Source: Marinobacterium iners DSM 11526 (GTDB lineage Bacteria > Pseudomonadota > Gammaproteobacteria > Pseudomonadales > Balneatricaceae). From it: 64,000 nucleotides of DNA. Shown here one piece after another: positions 34,829-44,116 of the stretch. Position numbers and translations under genes: made by a program. The DNA lies in contig NZ_FNRJ01000002.1 in NCBI RefSeq assembly GCF_900107855.1, forward strand, positions 288,847 through 352,846, read 5' to 3'. The notes below the pieces were generated by a model. The model had not been told where the DNA came from. It saw nothing but the letters and a program-made list of their open reading frames with translations, and ran no database searches. Numbering within the stretch: the first letter of the stretch is position 1; each line of letters starts with the position of its first letter.

Positions 34829-36810
34829 CGCTCCCGCGCTGCGCGCAGCAACTGATCAACCAGCGGCAACATTTGTTGGCGCAGCTGTTGATCGCTGTCA
34901 CGAGCATAGCGCTGCCGTTCGTCCAGCCTGGCTAGTTGCTCCAGCCTGCCCTGTTGCTCTGGCCATAGAGTAGCCAGAACCCGGAGCCAGCCTGTCAGGG
35001 ACTGACAGGGCTGACGCGGTTTAAACTGCTGCCCCAGCACGGCCTGTAACCGTTGCAACCTGCGTTCGAAGGGATCCTTGCGACCCGCTCTGAGGCGTTG
35101 ACGCAATTGCCAGCCCATAACGGCTGCCACAACGGCGGTAGCCGGCAGCATCAGAGCCAGAATCATGCGCCAGTAGTCCAGTCCACCCAACCAGTCCTTG
35201 AGCAGATCCGTTTGCTGACTCTGGTAGTTCAACACCCATCGATGCCAGGCAAAATTGAAGGCTTCGTAGCGTTGCTGCAGCTGGCGAGCCCACTCAGCCT
35301 GCAGCCTGAAACCACGCCCGCCGCTGAATGCGGTATCACCCCGCTGCTGAAAATACTGTACCGCGGAGGATTCGATTCGCTCCGGTGCCACGGCTGCAGT
35401 CGGGTCAAGCCGTATCCACCCCTGCCCTTCCAGCCACACCTCGGTCCAGGCATGGGCATCGTACTGGCGCAGTTGCAGGTAGTTCTCGTAAGGGTTCCAC
35501 TCCCCACCCTGATAACCGGTGACCACCCGAGCCGGAATCCCGGCTGAGCGCAGCATAAAGACACTGGCACCAGCAAAGTGCTCACAATAACCGCGACGGG
35601 TCTGAAACAGGAACTGATCGATACCGTCACGCCCCAACACCCCGGGTGCCAAGGTGTACTCAAATTCACGGTTGAAATAATTCATCAATTGACGAATAAA
35701 CAGCTCAGGCTCGCCATTGCTGTCCTGCTGCCATTGTCTTGCCAGCTCCCGGCTGCGATCATTACCCACTTGCGGCAACTGCAGGTAGTGTTGTTGCTCC
35801 TGCTGTGTCAGCAGAGGCTGGAGCCGATAATCCTGCACCGATTCAAGCCGATACTGAGTACGCCGCTCCAATGGAGCATTGCTCACCAGTGTTTTGAACG
35901 GCGTCATCCGCTGCCCCTGTGCCTGAGCCATCGGCAAGTCCAACGCCATCAGCCAGGGCATGCCACTGGGCTCCAGCACGATTTCATAACCCAGCGGCTC
36001 AGCCTCCGTAATCAGTTTTTCCTCTCGCAATTGCTTGCGCTGATCCAGCGAAGCCTGACGCCAGCTTCGGCCATCAAATTGGCCCAGTACCAGCGCTCGC
36101 CAGTAACGCTGAGCTGGAGCAGGTGGTTGATTGCCATCAAAACTCACCCTGAACGCCAGCGCATCTGACAGCGCCAAGTCACTCACATCACCAGGGCTCA
36201 TACTGTCTGACAAGCCGGTGGTGGCACGCGGAGAGCTGATCTCCACTGACCAGAAAGGCTCCAGCCGCGGAAACAGCAGGAACAGTACCAACATCAGTGG
36301 CAGTGCCGGCAGCAGCAACCCAAAGGCACGCTTGAAGGGTGGCAGCCATTCCGTGCGTTCCGGTCGTTGGTGAATGGCACACAGGGCAGCCAGCAACAGC
36401 CAGACCACCAGCAATACGTACGCGGCGACCCAGACACTTTCATGAAACAGAAACGCCGTCGCCAGTACAAACAAGGCCACAAACAGCAAAATCAGCGCAT
36501 CACGGCGATGATAGATCTCGATCAGTTTAAGTGCCAGTCCCAAAACCAGCAGTGCGACCATCGCTTCAGGACCCGCATTGCCACCAAAGCTGATAATCAG
36601 GCCAACGGTGCTGGCGGCGATCAGTGCCAGCTTGATCAGCCAGTGAGGAAAGGGCCAGCGGCCGGTATGGATCATCAGTCGTGCACCCACCATGGCCAGA
36701 GCCAACAGGGTGGTCCAGATTGGCAACCAGTTCAGATGGGGCAGCAGCACAGCAACAAATGTCACCAGCTGCAGGATCACCGCACTTCGACTTATCTGGA
36801 CGTGCCTCAT
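34825..36810 (-). CDS. tgpA: Transglutaminase-like membrane protein TgpA
   Basis: 661 residues: a cluster of N-terminal transmembrane helices (about 1-175), a periplasmic transglutaminase-like domain and a further helix near 550 with a cytoplasmic tail. The catalytic triad is visible: Cys in RRGYCEHFAG (about 409), His in YDAHAWTEV and Asp in IRLDPTA. This matches TgpA/DUF3488 of Pseudomonas, an essential periplasmic-domain protein there. It overlaps DUF58 by four bases and the YgjP-like gene by a TGA/ATG; DUF58-TgpA-MoxR is a known association. Confidence 0.92.
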   Translation of the reverse strand: MRHVQISRSAVILQLVTFVAVLLPHLNWLPIWTTLLALAMVGARLMIHTGRWPFPHWLIKLALIAASTVGLIISFGGNAGPEAMVALLVLGLALKLIEIYHRRDALILLFVALFVLATAFLFHESVWVAAYVLLVVWLLLAALCAIHQRPERTEWLPPFKRAFGLLLPALPLMLVLFLLFPRLEPFWSVEISSPRATTGLSDSMSPGDVSDLALSDALAFRVSFDGNQPPAPAQRYWRALVLGQFDGRSWRQASLDQRKQLREEKLITEAEPLGYEIVLEPSGMPWLMALDLPMAQAQGQRMTPFKTLVSNAPLERRTQYRLESVQDYRLQPLLTQQEQQHYLQLPQVGNDRSRELARQWQQDSNGEPELFIRQLMNYFNREFEYTLAPGVLGRDGIDQFLFQTRRGYCEHFAGASVFMLRSAGIPARVVTGYQGGEWNPYENYLQLRQYDAHAWTEVWLEGQGWIRLDPTAAVAPERIESSAVQYFQQRGDTAFSGGRGFRLQAEWARQLQQRYEAFNFAWHRWVLNYQSQQTDLLKDWLGGLDYWRMILALMLPATAVVAAVMGWQLRQRLRAGRKDPFERRLQRLQAVLGQQFKPRQPCQSLTGWLRVLATLWPEQQGRLEQLARLDERQRYARDSDQQLRQQMLPLVDQLLRAARER

Positions 36811-37781
36811 GCTCGACCTCCACGACCATACAGCGCAAGTCGCTTCAAAGCTTCATAGCGATGATTGTCACCCTGCTCGGGGAGCAGCTCCAGGGCTCCC
36901 AGCCTGAGTCCGAAGCGCTGCTCTCGTCTGGACAGTTCCAGCACCCAGTAGGTCAAGCGCGACAGACGCTGCTCAAGATTTCCTGGACAGGCCTCAAGGT
37001 CCAGCCAGATATCCGGGCTCTGCTGACTTCCAAACTGCTTGGCCTGAAGACCCAGCCCGCGGGCATAGCTTTTCCAGTCAATCTGACGCAGCGACATCCC
37101 TGGCTGAAACTGTTCAAGACCTGTGAAATCATCTGTGCCATCCCGCTTTTGCAAGCCGGTTTCACCCGACTGGCCGCCGCCATCAGGAGCCGGAAGCTCT
37201 CCCCCAAGAGGCTTGGGATAAACCAGTGCCTGCAGCTCCAGGCTGACCCAGGTCCAGGCTCTGAACAATCCCAGCGGAAAACAGGTTTCCAGCTTCAAGC
37301 CACCGGGATCCAACCAGCCTCGCTCAGGTGCAGCACAGAAAAGCTCCAGACGCTGACCTCTGTGTTCCAGATCAATCAAAAGAGGGCTGCCCTGCTCAAA
37401 CTGCAATCGTATCTGCTCAGGCTGCCGCCCAGCCTGATGATCCAGTTCAAGTTCGAAACCGGCCTGCTCACCTGCAAAACAGCTGTTGCCACGAAGTGCC
37501 TGCAACTTTATGCCGGCCAGGTTGCTGTAAGTGTGCAGGCAGGAGACCAGAAATACCCCGGCTGCCAGAAAGGTGATGGCATAGATCAGGTTGTTTTCGT
37601 AGTTGACGCCCATTATCAACAACATAAGCAGCAGCAACATGAAACCGGCGCCGGCACGGGTAGGCAGAATGAAAATGCGCTTTTGGGTCAGTGTCACACT
37701 GCGACTGCGCGGGTAGCGCTTCAGCGCCCAGCGTCGAACACGTCCCTGTAGCCGTGATCGCAGTGTATCAACCAAGAACAT
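36807..37781 (-). CDS. DUF58 domain protein
   Basis: 324 residues: two adjacent hydrophobic helices near 35-80, then the DUF58 block with the signature DDFTGLEQFQPGMSLRQIDW. It is a vWA-related membrane-associated protein of unknown biochemical function. Start and end overlap MoxR (14 bases) and TgpA (four bases), so the three are made together. Confidence 0.92.
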   Translation of the reverse strand: MFLVDTLRSRLQGRVRRWALKRYPRSRSVTLTQKRIFILPTRAGAGFMLLLLMLLIMGVNYENNLIYAITFLAAGVFLVSCLHTYSNLAGIKLQALRGNSCFAGEQAGFELELDHQAGRQPEQIRLQFEQGSPLLIDLEHRGQRLELFCAAPERGWLDPGGLKLETCFPLGLFRAWTWVSLELQALVYPKPLGGELPAPDGGGQSGETGLQKRDGTDDFTGLEQFQPGMSLRQIDWKSYARGLGLQAKQFGSQQSPDIWLDLEACPGNLEQRLSRLTYWVLELSRREQRFGLRLGALELLPEQGDNHRYEALKRLALYGRGGRA

Positions 37782-38700
37782 CCACCTCCGCCATCAACTC
37801 TGACACCAGCCGACGGCTTTCATGACCCGCCACATCCTCTGCTGCCCGCACGCGATGACCGACCACCGCTTCGAGTACCGCCTGAACATCTTCCGGCACC
37901 AGGTGATCTCGCCCATCCAGCCAGGCCCAGCAGCGTGCGCAGCGCAACAGAGCCAGCCCGCCGCGAGGTGAAACCCCATAACTGAAGCCGGGCGCATCAC
38001 GGGTGTACTGCAACAGACGCTGCACGTAGTCAATCAAGCTGGAAGAGGCATGTACATCACGGCACGCCGCCTGAGCCAGTGACAATTCAGTTGGCGTCAA
38101 GCATTGTGACAGTCCCCCCAAATGCTGGCGAGTATCCCCGCCCGTCAGCAGGCGCCGTTCAACATCCGGGGCTGGATAACCCAGGGCAATACGCATCAGA
38201 AACCGATCAAGCTGGGACTCGGGCAATGGAAAGGTGCCGTACTGGGTAGATGGATTCTGGGTCGCGATGACAAAAAAAGGCTCAGGCAGCGGATAACGTT
38301 CACCCTCAATACTGACCTGCCCCTCTTCCATCGCCTCCAGCAGTGCAGACTGGGTTTTGGGGGTGCTGCGGTTGATCTCGTCCGCCAGCAGAAGCTGGGT
38401 AAAAACCGGGCCAGGATGGAAGCGGAAACTGCCCTTGCCGGGTTCAAAAACACTCACACCGAGGATGTCGGCCGGCAGCATGTCGCTGGTGAACTGAATT
38501 CGCTTGTCGTCCAGCCCCAACACGCGCGCCAGGGCATGCGCCAGAGTGGTTTTGCCCATACCGGGCAGGTCTTCGATCAGCAAGTGCCCCTCTGCCAGCA
38601 GGCAAGTCAGTGCCAGGCGCAGCTGCTCATCCTTGCCCAACAACACCTGTCCCAGCGTGCTCAGTGCATTTTCCACCTTGTGTCGCAGTTGATCAGTCAC
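37768..38700 (-). CDS. MoxR-family AAA+ ATPase
   Basis: 310 residues. Walker A DLPGMGKTT (about 44-52), Walker B LLADEINR (104-111), sensor 1 VIATQNP and MoxR-specific GVSPRGGLALL are present. MoxR ATPases act as chaperone-like maturation factors with vWA/DUF58 proteins, consistent with the overlapping DUF58 gene. The start is GTG at 38700, chosen because GGGAGGAG stands six to seven bases upstream and the homologous N-terminus begins there; an ATG at 38760 is in frame but lacks such a site. Confidence 0.92.
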   Translation of the reverse strand: MTDQLRHKVENALSTLGQVLLGKDEQLRLALTCLLAEGHLLIEDLPGMGKTTLAHALARVLGLDDKRIQFTSDMLPADILGVSVFEPGKGSFRFHPGPVFTQLLLADEINRSTPKTQSALLEAMEEGQVSIEGERYPLPEPFFVIATQNPSTQYGTFPLPESQLDRFLMRIALGYPAPDVERRLLTGGDTRQHLGGLSQCLTPTELSLAQAACRDVHASSSLIDYVQRLLQYTRDAPGFSYGVSPRGGLALLRCARCWAWLDGRDHLVPEDVQAVLEAVVGHRVRAAEDVAGHESRRLVSELMAEVDVLG

Positions 38701-38763
38701 AGTTATCTCCTCCCTGTCATAACCACAGTCTAACTGCAGAGCCTCCATTTGAACCAGCATAGC

Positions 38764-39732
38764 TCAGGAACGGATCCGCTCCAACAGTTGACGAGCACTC
38801 GCGATGGCGCCTTCGATGCCGCCACCAGCCACCCAGTCACCACAGACCAGTACACGGGCATCATCACTGCAGAATGATGACAGCACCGGCTGTCTGGCAT
38901 GGGCATAAAGCCAGCGATGAATACGGCTCTGGACCGGTTTAGCCGGCTGCATGCACAACGCCGAAAACGCCTGTAACAATTCAGCCTGAACCCGCTCGGG
39001 CGTATCACCAACATGACGCCTGCTCCAGTCAGCTCTGGCCTCAACCGCCCAGGTTTCGCCACTGCGGCCGGGCTTGCTGCCATCGCGCCAGAGCCTTTGC
39101 AGCAAGGAATGCTCCCCCTCCAGCCATTCTACCTGTGCCAGCCGATCAGGTCTCTGCTCAAGCTGCAGCAATAACATCCAACAAGGCTCCATCTCCACTG
39201 TTCGAACGGCCCGCTGCAGCGCAGGCTCACACTCCAGCAGAGATACCGCCTGAGGGGCCGGTGTAGCGATTACGACTCTGTCGAATTGACCTTGAGCGGT
39301 ACCGGCATCATCTACCAGAACGCACCCCTCTTCATCCGAAAACTCGATCCGAGCAATACGGACACGGGTATTGAGCTCAACTCCATTCAACAGGGCGCGG
39401 GTAAGACCACTGCTGCGTGGCTGGGCCATCCAAAGCTGTTTAGCCGCCACAGGCTTCAGATTAAAATCCACAGCAATGGGTTGCCAGTGGAACAGGGGTG
39501 GCATTGACGCTCCTGGCAACAGTGCCGCCAGAGCACTGCGTTGAGATGGATTAAGCCCGGGTGCTCCCAGATCCATACTCAGCTCACCCAACCTCGCGGC
39601 CGCCAAGCGACCACCAGTACCCCGGCTTTTGTCAAAAACGGTTACCTGCGCTCCAAAGCGATGCAGTCCTTCAGCCACCAGCGCACCGGCAAGCCCCGCA
39701 CCTATAATTGCCACCCGTTCTCCCTGCTTCAC
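38764..39732 (-). CDS. FAD-dependent amine oxidase-like protein (renalase family)
   Basis: 322 residues with an N-terminal Rossmann motif VAIIGAGLAGALVAEGL, GTGGRLAAARLG and a C-terminal FAD block VLVCGDWVAGGGIEGAI. It resembles bacterial renalase-like NAD(P)/FAD proteins that oxidise mis-formed nicotinamide isomers or amines; the substrate is not certain. GTG start at 39732 with AAGGAG about ten bases upstream. First gene of the run leading into MoxR (63-base gap). Confidence 0.85.
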   Translation of the reverse strand: MKQGERVAIIGAGLAGALVAEGLHRFGAQVTVFDKSRGTGGRLAAARLGELSMDLGAPGLNPSQRSALAALLPGASMPPLFHWQPIAVDFNLKPVAAKQLWMAQPRSSGLTRALLNGVELNTRVRIARIEFSDEEGCVLVDDAGTAQGQFDRVVIATPAPQAVSLLECEPALQRAVRTVEMEPCWMLLLQLEQRPDRLAQVEWLEGEHSLLQRLWRDGSKPGRSGETWAVEARADWSRRHVGDTPERVQAELLQAFSALCMQPAKPVQSRIHRWLYAHARQPVLSSFCSDDARVLVCGDWVAGGGIEGAIASARQLLERIRS

Positions 39733-39982
39733 CGACCAATGCTCCTTGATGTTCTAAAAAATTTTTCATACTACGCCATTTTGGTCGCTTGAGATCATGC
39801 CTGAAGGCCGCTGCGGGTTGCACCTGCTCTGCCGGGCCGTTAGCATGTTGCCCCAAACCAACCGGGAGCCCTGCCAAGCTGCCCTGTTTTCGGCTCGCTG
39901 AGCCCTGTGTCATCACTGGCAGGGGTTGATCGACCGGGAGCCTGTGCATCGACGCATCTCCGCATCACCAGGAGAGACCCTG

Positions 39983-40465
39983 ATGCAGATCGCTGACAAA
40001 TCCGTTGTATCCATCCACTACACTCTGACCAATGCAGAAGGCAACGTGCTGGACAGCTCCAATGGCCAAGAGCCACTTGCCTACCTGCACGGCGCCAGCA
40101 ACATCATCCCGGGACTGGAAAACGCCCTGCTCGGCAAGGCCGTGGGTGACAGCCTGCAGGTAACCGTTGAGCCTGAAGAAGGCTATGGTCCTATGCGCGA
40201 AGAGCTGGTTCAGGACGTTGATCGCAGCGCCTTTGCCGGTATCGATGATGTACAGGTGGGCATGCAGTTCATGGCTCAGACCCCTTGGGGTGAACAGCCC
40301 GTGACTGTGGTTAAGGTTGAAGGCGAGAACATCACGCTGGATGGCAACCACCCGCTGGCAGGCCAGACGTTGAGCTTTGACGTAGAAGTTGTTGAAGTAC
40401 GTGAAGCATCTGAAGAAGAACTTGAGCACGGTCACGTTCACGGTGCCGGTGGACACCAGCACTGA
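39983..40465 (+). CDS. slyD: FKBP-type peptidyl-prolyl isomerase SlyD
   Basis: 160 residues: FKBP domain interrupted by an IF chaperone domain, as in SlyD (VVSIHYTLTNAEGNVLDSS, LHGASNIIPGLENALLGKAVGD, EEGYGPMRE), ending in a short His-rich tail (HGHVHGAGGHQH) able to bind metal. Prolyl isomerase/chaperone in the cytosol. The start at 39983 has AGGAGA seven bases before it; the longer frame is not homologous. The preceding 250-base gap (39733-39982) shows an A/T-run region near 39760 but no clear promoter. A canonical terminator follows. Confidence 0.93.
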   Translation: MQIADKSVVSIHYTLTNAEGNVLDSSNGQEPLAYLHGASNIIPGLENALLGKAVGDSLQVTVEPEEGYGPMREELVQDVDRSAFAGIDDVQVGMQFMAQTPWGEQPVTVVKVEGENITLDGNHPLAGQTLSFDVEVVEVREASEEELEHGHVHGAGGHQH

Positions 40466-40489
40466 GTTCGGAGCTCAGCACTGATCAGG

Positions 40490-40519
40490 ATGCCCGGCCA
40501 TGCCGGGCATTTTTGTTTT
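40490..40519 (+). terminator. Rho-independent terminator of slyD
   Basis: ATGCCCGGC, loop CAT, GCCGGGCAT, then TTTTGTTTT: a nine-base GC-rich stem followed by a T-run, 25 bases after the slyD stop. It abuts the stop of the convergent amt gene and may slow that transcript too. Confidence 0.9.
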
Positions 40520-41730
40520 CAACGATCGTCAGATGTTGCTTCAATCTTGTGAATACTCAAATCCGCGCCATTGAACTCTTCCTCAGCAGTCAAACGCAGA
40601 CCCACCAATGATTTGATGGCACCATAGACCACCAGACCACCCAGCACTGCAATCACAACCCCAAGCAGAGATCCGAGCAGCTGTGAAACCAGGCTGACAC
40701 CGCCCAGCCCACCCAGTGCTTCACTGCCAAAGATACCGGCGGCAACGCCTCCCCAGACACCACACAAGCCGTGCAACGGCCACACCCCCAGCACGTCATC
40801 GATCTTCCAGCGGTTCTGTATCAGTGTAAACGTCCACACAAACAGCGCACCGGCCACACTACCGACCACCAGAGAGCCCAGTGGGTGCATCAGATCAGAT
40901 CCGGCACAGACAGCCACCAGACCCGCCAGCGGGCCATTATGAATGAAGCCCGGGTCATTGCGCCCCGCAATTAGCGCACTCACGATACCGCCAACCATCG
41001 CCATCAGACTGTTCATTGCCACCAGACCGGACACACCATCCAGCGTCTGAGCCGACATGACGTTGAAACCGAACCAGCCAATACACAGAATCCAGGCACC
41101 CAGTGCCAGAAACGGAATATTCGACGGCGGGAACGCAACCAGCCGGCCCCCCTTGTAGCGACCATGACGTATGCCCAGCAACAGTACTGCAACCAGTGCC
41201 AACCACCCACCAACACCGTGCACCACAACAGAGCCGGCAAAATCATGGAACGGTGCCCCGAAGTGCTCCTCCAGCCAGGCCTGAACACCAAAATTGCCAT
41301 TCCAGGCAATACCCTCGAACAACGGATATACCAGCCCAACGACCAGAGTTGAGGCTATCAAGAACGGCCAGAAGCGACCACGCTCGGCAATTCCACCGGA
41401 GATAATGGCAGGAATCGCAGCGGCAAAGGTCATTAAAAAGAAAAACTTTACCAGCTCATAGCCGCTGTCGCGGGATAGCACGGCAGCACTGTCATAGAAC
41501 GTGATTCCGTAGGCCAACCAATAGCCTACGAACAGGTATGCCAGCGCTGAAAAGCCAAAATCACTCATGATCTTGGCCAGTGCATTGACCTGGTTCTTGC
41601 GACGTACCGTTCCCACTTCAAGAAATGCGAAGCCGGCATGCATGGCAAATACCAAAACGGCGCCCAACAGGATAAACAGAGTATTGGCACTCTGCGACAG
41701 CTGCGAGATTGCACTGCTGATGGATTCCAC
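40519..41730 (-). CDS. amt: Ammonium transporter
   Basis: 403 residues, about eleven transmembrane helices. Amt signature residues are present: the phenylalanine-gate region IISGGIAERGRFW, the Asp in HDFAGSVVVHGVGGW (first pore His), WFGFNVMSAQ, and the second pore His in PLHGLCGVWG. The GTG start at 41730 is supported by GGAGG seven bases upstream; the in-frame extension to 41784 is rejected. No glnK is adjacent, unlike the usual pairing. The upstream gap carries NtrC- and sigma54-like elements, fitting nitrogen control. Confidence 0.93.
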   Translation of the reverse strand: MESISSAISQLSQSANTLFILLGAVLVFAMHAGFAFLEVGTVRRKNQVNALAKIMSDFGFSALAYLFVGYWLAYGITFYDSAAVLSRDSGYELVKFFFLMTFAAAIPAIISGGIAERGRFWPFLIASTLVVGLVYPLFEGIAWNGNFGVQAWLEEHFGAPFHDFAGSVVVHGVGGWLALVAVLLLGIRHGRYKGGRLVAFPPSNIPFLALGAWILCIGWFGFNVMSAQTLDGVSGLVAMNSLMAMVGGIVSALIAGRNDPGFIHNGPLAGLVAVCAGSDLMHPLGSLVVGSVAGALFVWTFTLIQNRWKIDDVLGVWPLHGLCGVWGGVAAGIFGSEALGGLGGVSLVSQLLGSLLGVVIAVLGGLVVYGAIKSLVGLRLTAEEEFNGADLSIHKIEATSDDR

Positions 41731-41870
41731 TCGATCCCCTCCGTCTGTTGACGGATGCACCATCAAGAGGCAACTGCACCGCAATACAGCACCACCTGAA
41801 TCAACACCCGAAGTAAATTGAATGGCTCAGACGGCGTGGTGACTGGGTTTACGCACCAATGTGTACAATT

Positions 41871-41900
41871 TGCACCAGCGCCGTGCAGAGCATTGGTGCA
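41871..41900. promoter_or_regulatory. Two overlapping NtrC-like dyads upstream of amt
   Basis: TGCACCAGCGCCGTGCA (41871-41887) and TGCAGAGCATTGGTGCA (41884-41900) both fit the 17-base NtrC format TGCACCA-N3-TGGTGCA, each with one near-perfect half. A further half-site, GCACCAATGTG, starts at 41853. They lie 140-170 bases upstream of the amt start. Confidence 0.5.
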
Positions 41901-41906
41901 AAATCA

Positions 41907-41922
41907 AGCAGTTTTTGTGCCA
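41907..41922 (-). promoter_or_regulatory. Candidate sigma54 promoter of amt
   Basis: On the minus strand TGGCAC, AAAAA, CTGCT: a perfect -24 hexamer and one mismatch in the -12 element at the correct ten-base GG/GC spacing. The predicted start is near 41896, which would put the NtrC-like dyads at the start site rather than upstream, so the assignment is uncertain. Confidence 0.4.
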
Positions 41923-41962
41923 GTTCAGTGCAGTCGGGCGATAAAAGCCCCGTGGCAGTGCA

Positions 41963-44116
41963 TCAGCGACGATGACGAATTTCAAAGCAACTGTGAATTC
42001 TGGCGTTGCGCTTGAAGTCCGGGTCCAGTGTTTGGGCCGTAATATCCCGGATTTCAAAGTCCGCCAGCGCCTCACGATCGATACTGAAACGGCGGTAGTT
42101 ATTGGAGAAAATCAGCAGACCATCATCACGCAGCAGCTGCATCGCACCCTTGATCAGCTGCACGTGGTCTCTCTGCACATCCAGCACATCATCCATCCGC
42201 TTCGAATTGGAAAAAGTGGGCGGGTCCATGAAGATCAGATCATAGCGATTCTGGTGTGGCTGCTGCAGCCACTGCAGGCAGTCCGAGCGGATCAGCTGAT
42301 GTTGCGCCTTCGGCAGGCCGTTCAGCTCCAGGTTGCGCCGAGCCCAGTCCAGATAGGTCTGAGACAGGTCCACACTGGTGGTACTGCGCGCCCCGCCCAC
42401 ACCGGCATGTACGCTGGCGCTGGCGGTGTAGCAGAACAGATTCAGCATATCCTTGCCCGCCGCCAACTGCTGCACTTTGAGCCGAGCCGGGCGATGGTCA
42501 AGAAACAGACCGGTATCGAGATAATCGTGCAAATTAACCTGCAGCTTGCAGCCATGCTCAATGACTGTCATGAAATGACCGGTCTGGTCCTGGCGCTCAT
42601 ATTGCTGCTGGCCCTGCTGACGCTTGCGTTGCTTCAGAACCACCCGCTCCGGCGGCAGTTCAAGCACCTGCGGAACGGCAAGCATCACATCCTGAAGTCG
42701 CGAGAACGCCTTGACCGGATCAATGGACGCAGGTGGTGCATATTCCTGAACCACGGCGTGGTCTGGATAGATATCCACGGCGACGGCATATTCGGGCATG
42801 TCAGCGTCATAGGCACGGTAGCAGCTGATCGACTCTCGCTTCACCCACCGGGACAGCTGTTTCAGATTCTTTTTCAGGCGGTTGGCAAACATCTGCGCCT
42901 GTTCGGACAAAGCAACGGTCTCGCTGCCCTGTTCCAGCCGCTGCCGGGCTTCCTCACGCTGCTCTTCCGATTGCTCATGTACGGTAAACAGCAGCAGTTT
43001 GCTGTCGATGGTGCCGTTGAACAGCCGGTATTGTTTCTCCGCCCGTAGCTTCATCACCTTGCACAGGTCAGGGTTACCGGTAAATACAGCAGCCTGCCAG
43101 TTGGCAAAGTCCTGTTTCAGTCGCTCGCCCAACAAACGGTACAGGAACATCAGCTCCTGGGTTTCGCCGAGGCGCTCACCATAGGGTGGATTGGTAATCA
43201 GCAGGCCTTTGGCGCCTCCCTCTGGCCTCTGTAACTGATCCAGTGGCCGGCGTTCAAATCGGATCAGTTCAGCGACACCGGCACGGCGGGCGTTTTCTTC
43301 AGCCCGCGACAGCACACTGGCATCGGCATCAAAACCATAGAACTGCGTCTGTACCTTTACCAGACCGGTTTCACGACGCTGGCGGGCTTCTTCAACCAGC
43401 TGCTGCCAAAGACGGGAATCATGCCCCGGCCAGCGACTGAAACCAAATGTCTGTCGAAACAGGCCAGGCGCGATATCGGCGCTCATCAGTACCGCTTCCG
43501 TCAGCAAAGTACCTGAGCCGCACATGGGATCCAGTAGCGTATCAAAGCCAGCGGCGGGCCAGCCCGCCCGAATCAACACGGCAGCGGCCAGGTTCTCTTT
43601 CATCGGTGCCGCACCGGCTTTGAGGCGGTAGCCGCGCCGGTGCAGGCTGTCCCCAGACAGATCAAGTGCCACCGTAGCCCGGTTACGCTGCAGGTGAGCA
43701 TTGATGCGCAGATCGGGTTGGTTGCGCTCTACACTCGGACGCTGTCCAGTTGCAGAGCGAATCTGATCCACAATGGCATCCTTGACTTTCAGTGCACCAA
43801 AGTGAGTGTTGTTGATCGCGTCAGAACGGCCATTAAAATCCACCGTCAGAGTGCCGGAGGGACGAAGATGCTCAAGCCAGTCCACGGTCTGTACCAGCTG
43901 ATACAGTGCATCCGCGTCCGGCACCTCACCTTCTGCCAGCGGCATCAACACCCGGTTACCAAGCCGAGACCAGAGGCAGATGCGGTAAGCGGTTTCAAGT
44001 TCGGCCTCACAGGACACACCCGCGACGGTCTGACGTACTTCGGCAGCACCCAGCTGAGTCAGTTCGTCCTGTAACAGATTTTCCAGCCCCTTGGGACAGG
44101 TGATGAAAAGTTGCAT
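41963..44116 (-). CDS. rlmL: Bifunctional 23S rRNA methyltransferase RlmKL
   Basis: 717 residues from the ATG at 44116 (MQLFITCPKGLENLLQDEL). N-terminal ferredoxin-like and THUMP domains, RlmL methyltransferase (PMCGSGTLLTEAVL, ITNPPYGERLG) making m2G2445, and C-terminal RlmK (DYLDTGLFLDHRPAR, FMDPPTFSNSKRMDD) making m7G2069. The fused form is typical of gammaproteobacteria; E. coli RlmL is of similar size. A second ATG at 44143 is in frame. Neither has a close ribosome site; the shorter start fits homologues better. Confidence 0.95.
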   Translation of the reverse strand: MQLFITCPKGLENLLQDELTQLGAAEVRQTVAGVSCEAELETAYRICLWSRLGNRVLMPLAEGEVPDADALYQLVQTVDWLEHLRPSGTLTVDFNGRSDAINNTHFGALKVKDAIVDQIRSATGQRPSVERNQPDLRINAHLQRNRATVALDLSGDSLHRRGYRLKAGAAPMKENLAAAVLIRAGWPAAGFDTLLDPMCGSGTLLTEAVLMSADIAPGLFRQTFGFSRWPGHDSRLWQQLVEEARQRRETGLVKVQTQFYGFDADASVLSRAEENARRAGVAELIRFERRPLDQLQRPEGGAKGLLITNPPYGERLGETQELMFLYRLLGERLKQDFANWQAAVFTGNPDLCKVMKLRAEKQYRLFNGTIDSKLLLFTVHEQSEEQREEARQRLEQGSETVALSEQAQMFANRLKKNLKQLSRWVKRESISCYRAYDADMPEYAVAVDIYPDHAVVQEYAPPASIDPVKAFSRLQDVMLAVPQVLELPPERVVLKQRKRQQGQQQYERQDQTGHFMTVIEHGCKLQVNLHDYLDTGLFLDHRPARLKVQQLAAGKDMLNLFCYTASASVHAGVGGARSTTSVDLSQTYLDWARRNLELNGLPKAQHQLIRSDCLQWLQQPHQNRYDLIFMDPPTFSNSKRMDDVLDVQRDHVQLIKGAMQLLRDDGLLIFSNNYRRFSIDREALADFEIRDITAQTLDPDFKRNARIHSCFEIRHRR

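Noticed and set aside
41781..41794. TGGTGC-TGTA-TTGC as the amt sigma54 promoter
   Set aside because: Only nine bases between GG and GC; sigma54 needs ten. Noted as an alternative only.
41972..43048. Long plus-strand frame of 358 codons opposite rlmKL
   Set aside because: It is the antisense shadow of a well-conserved gene; no family features and no ribosome site.
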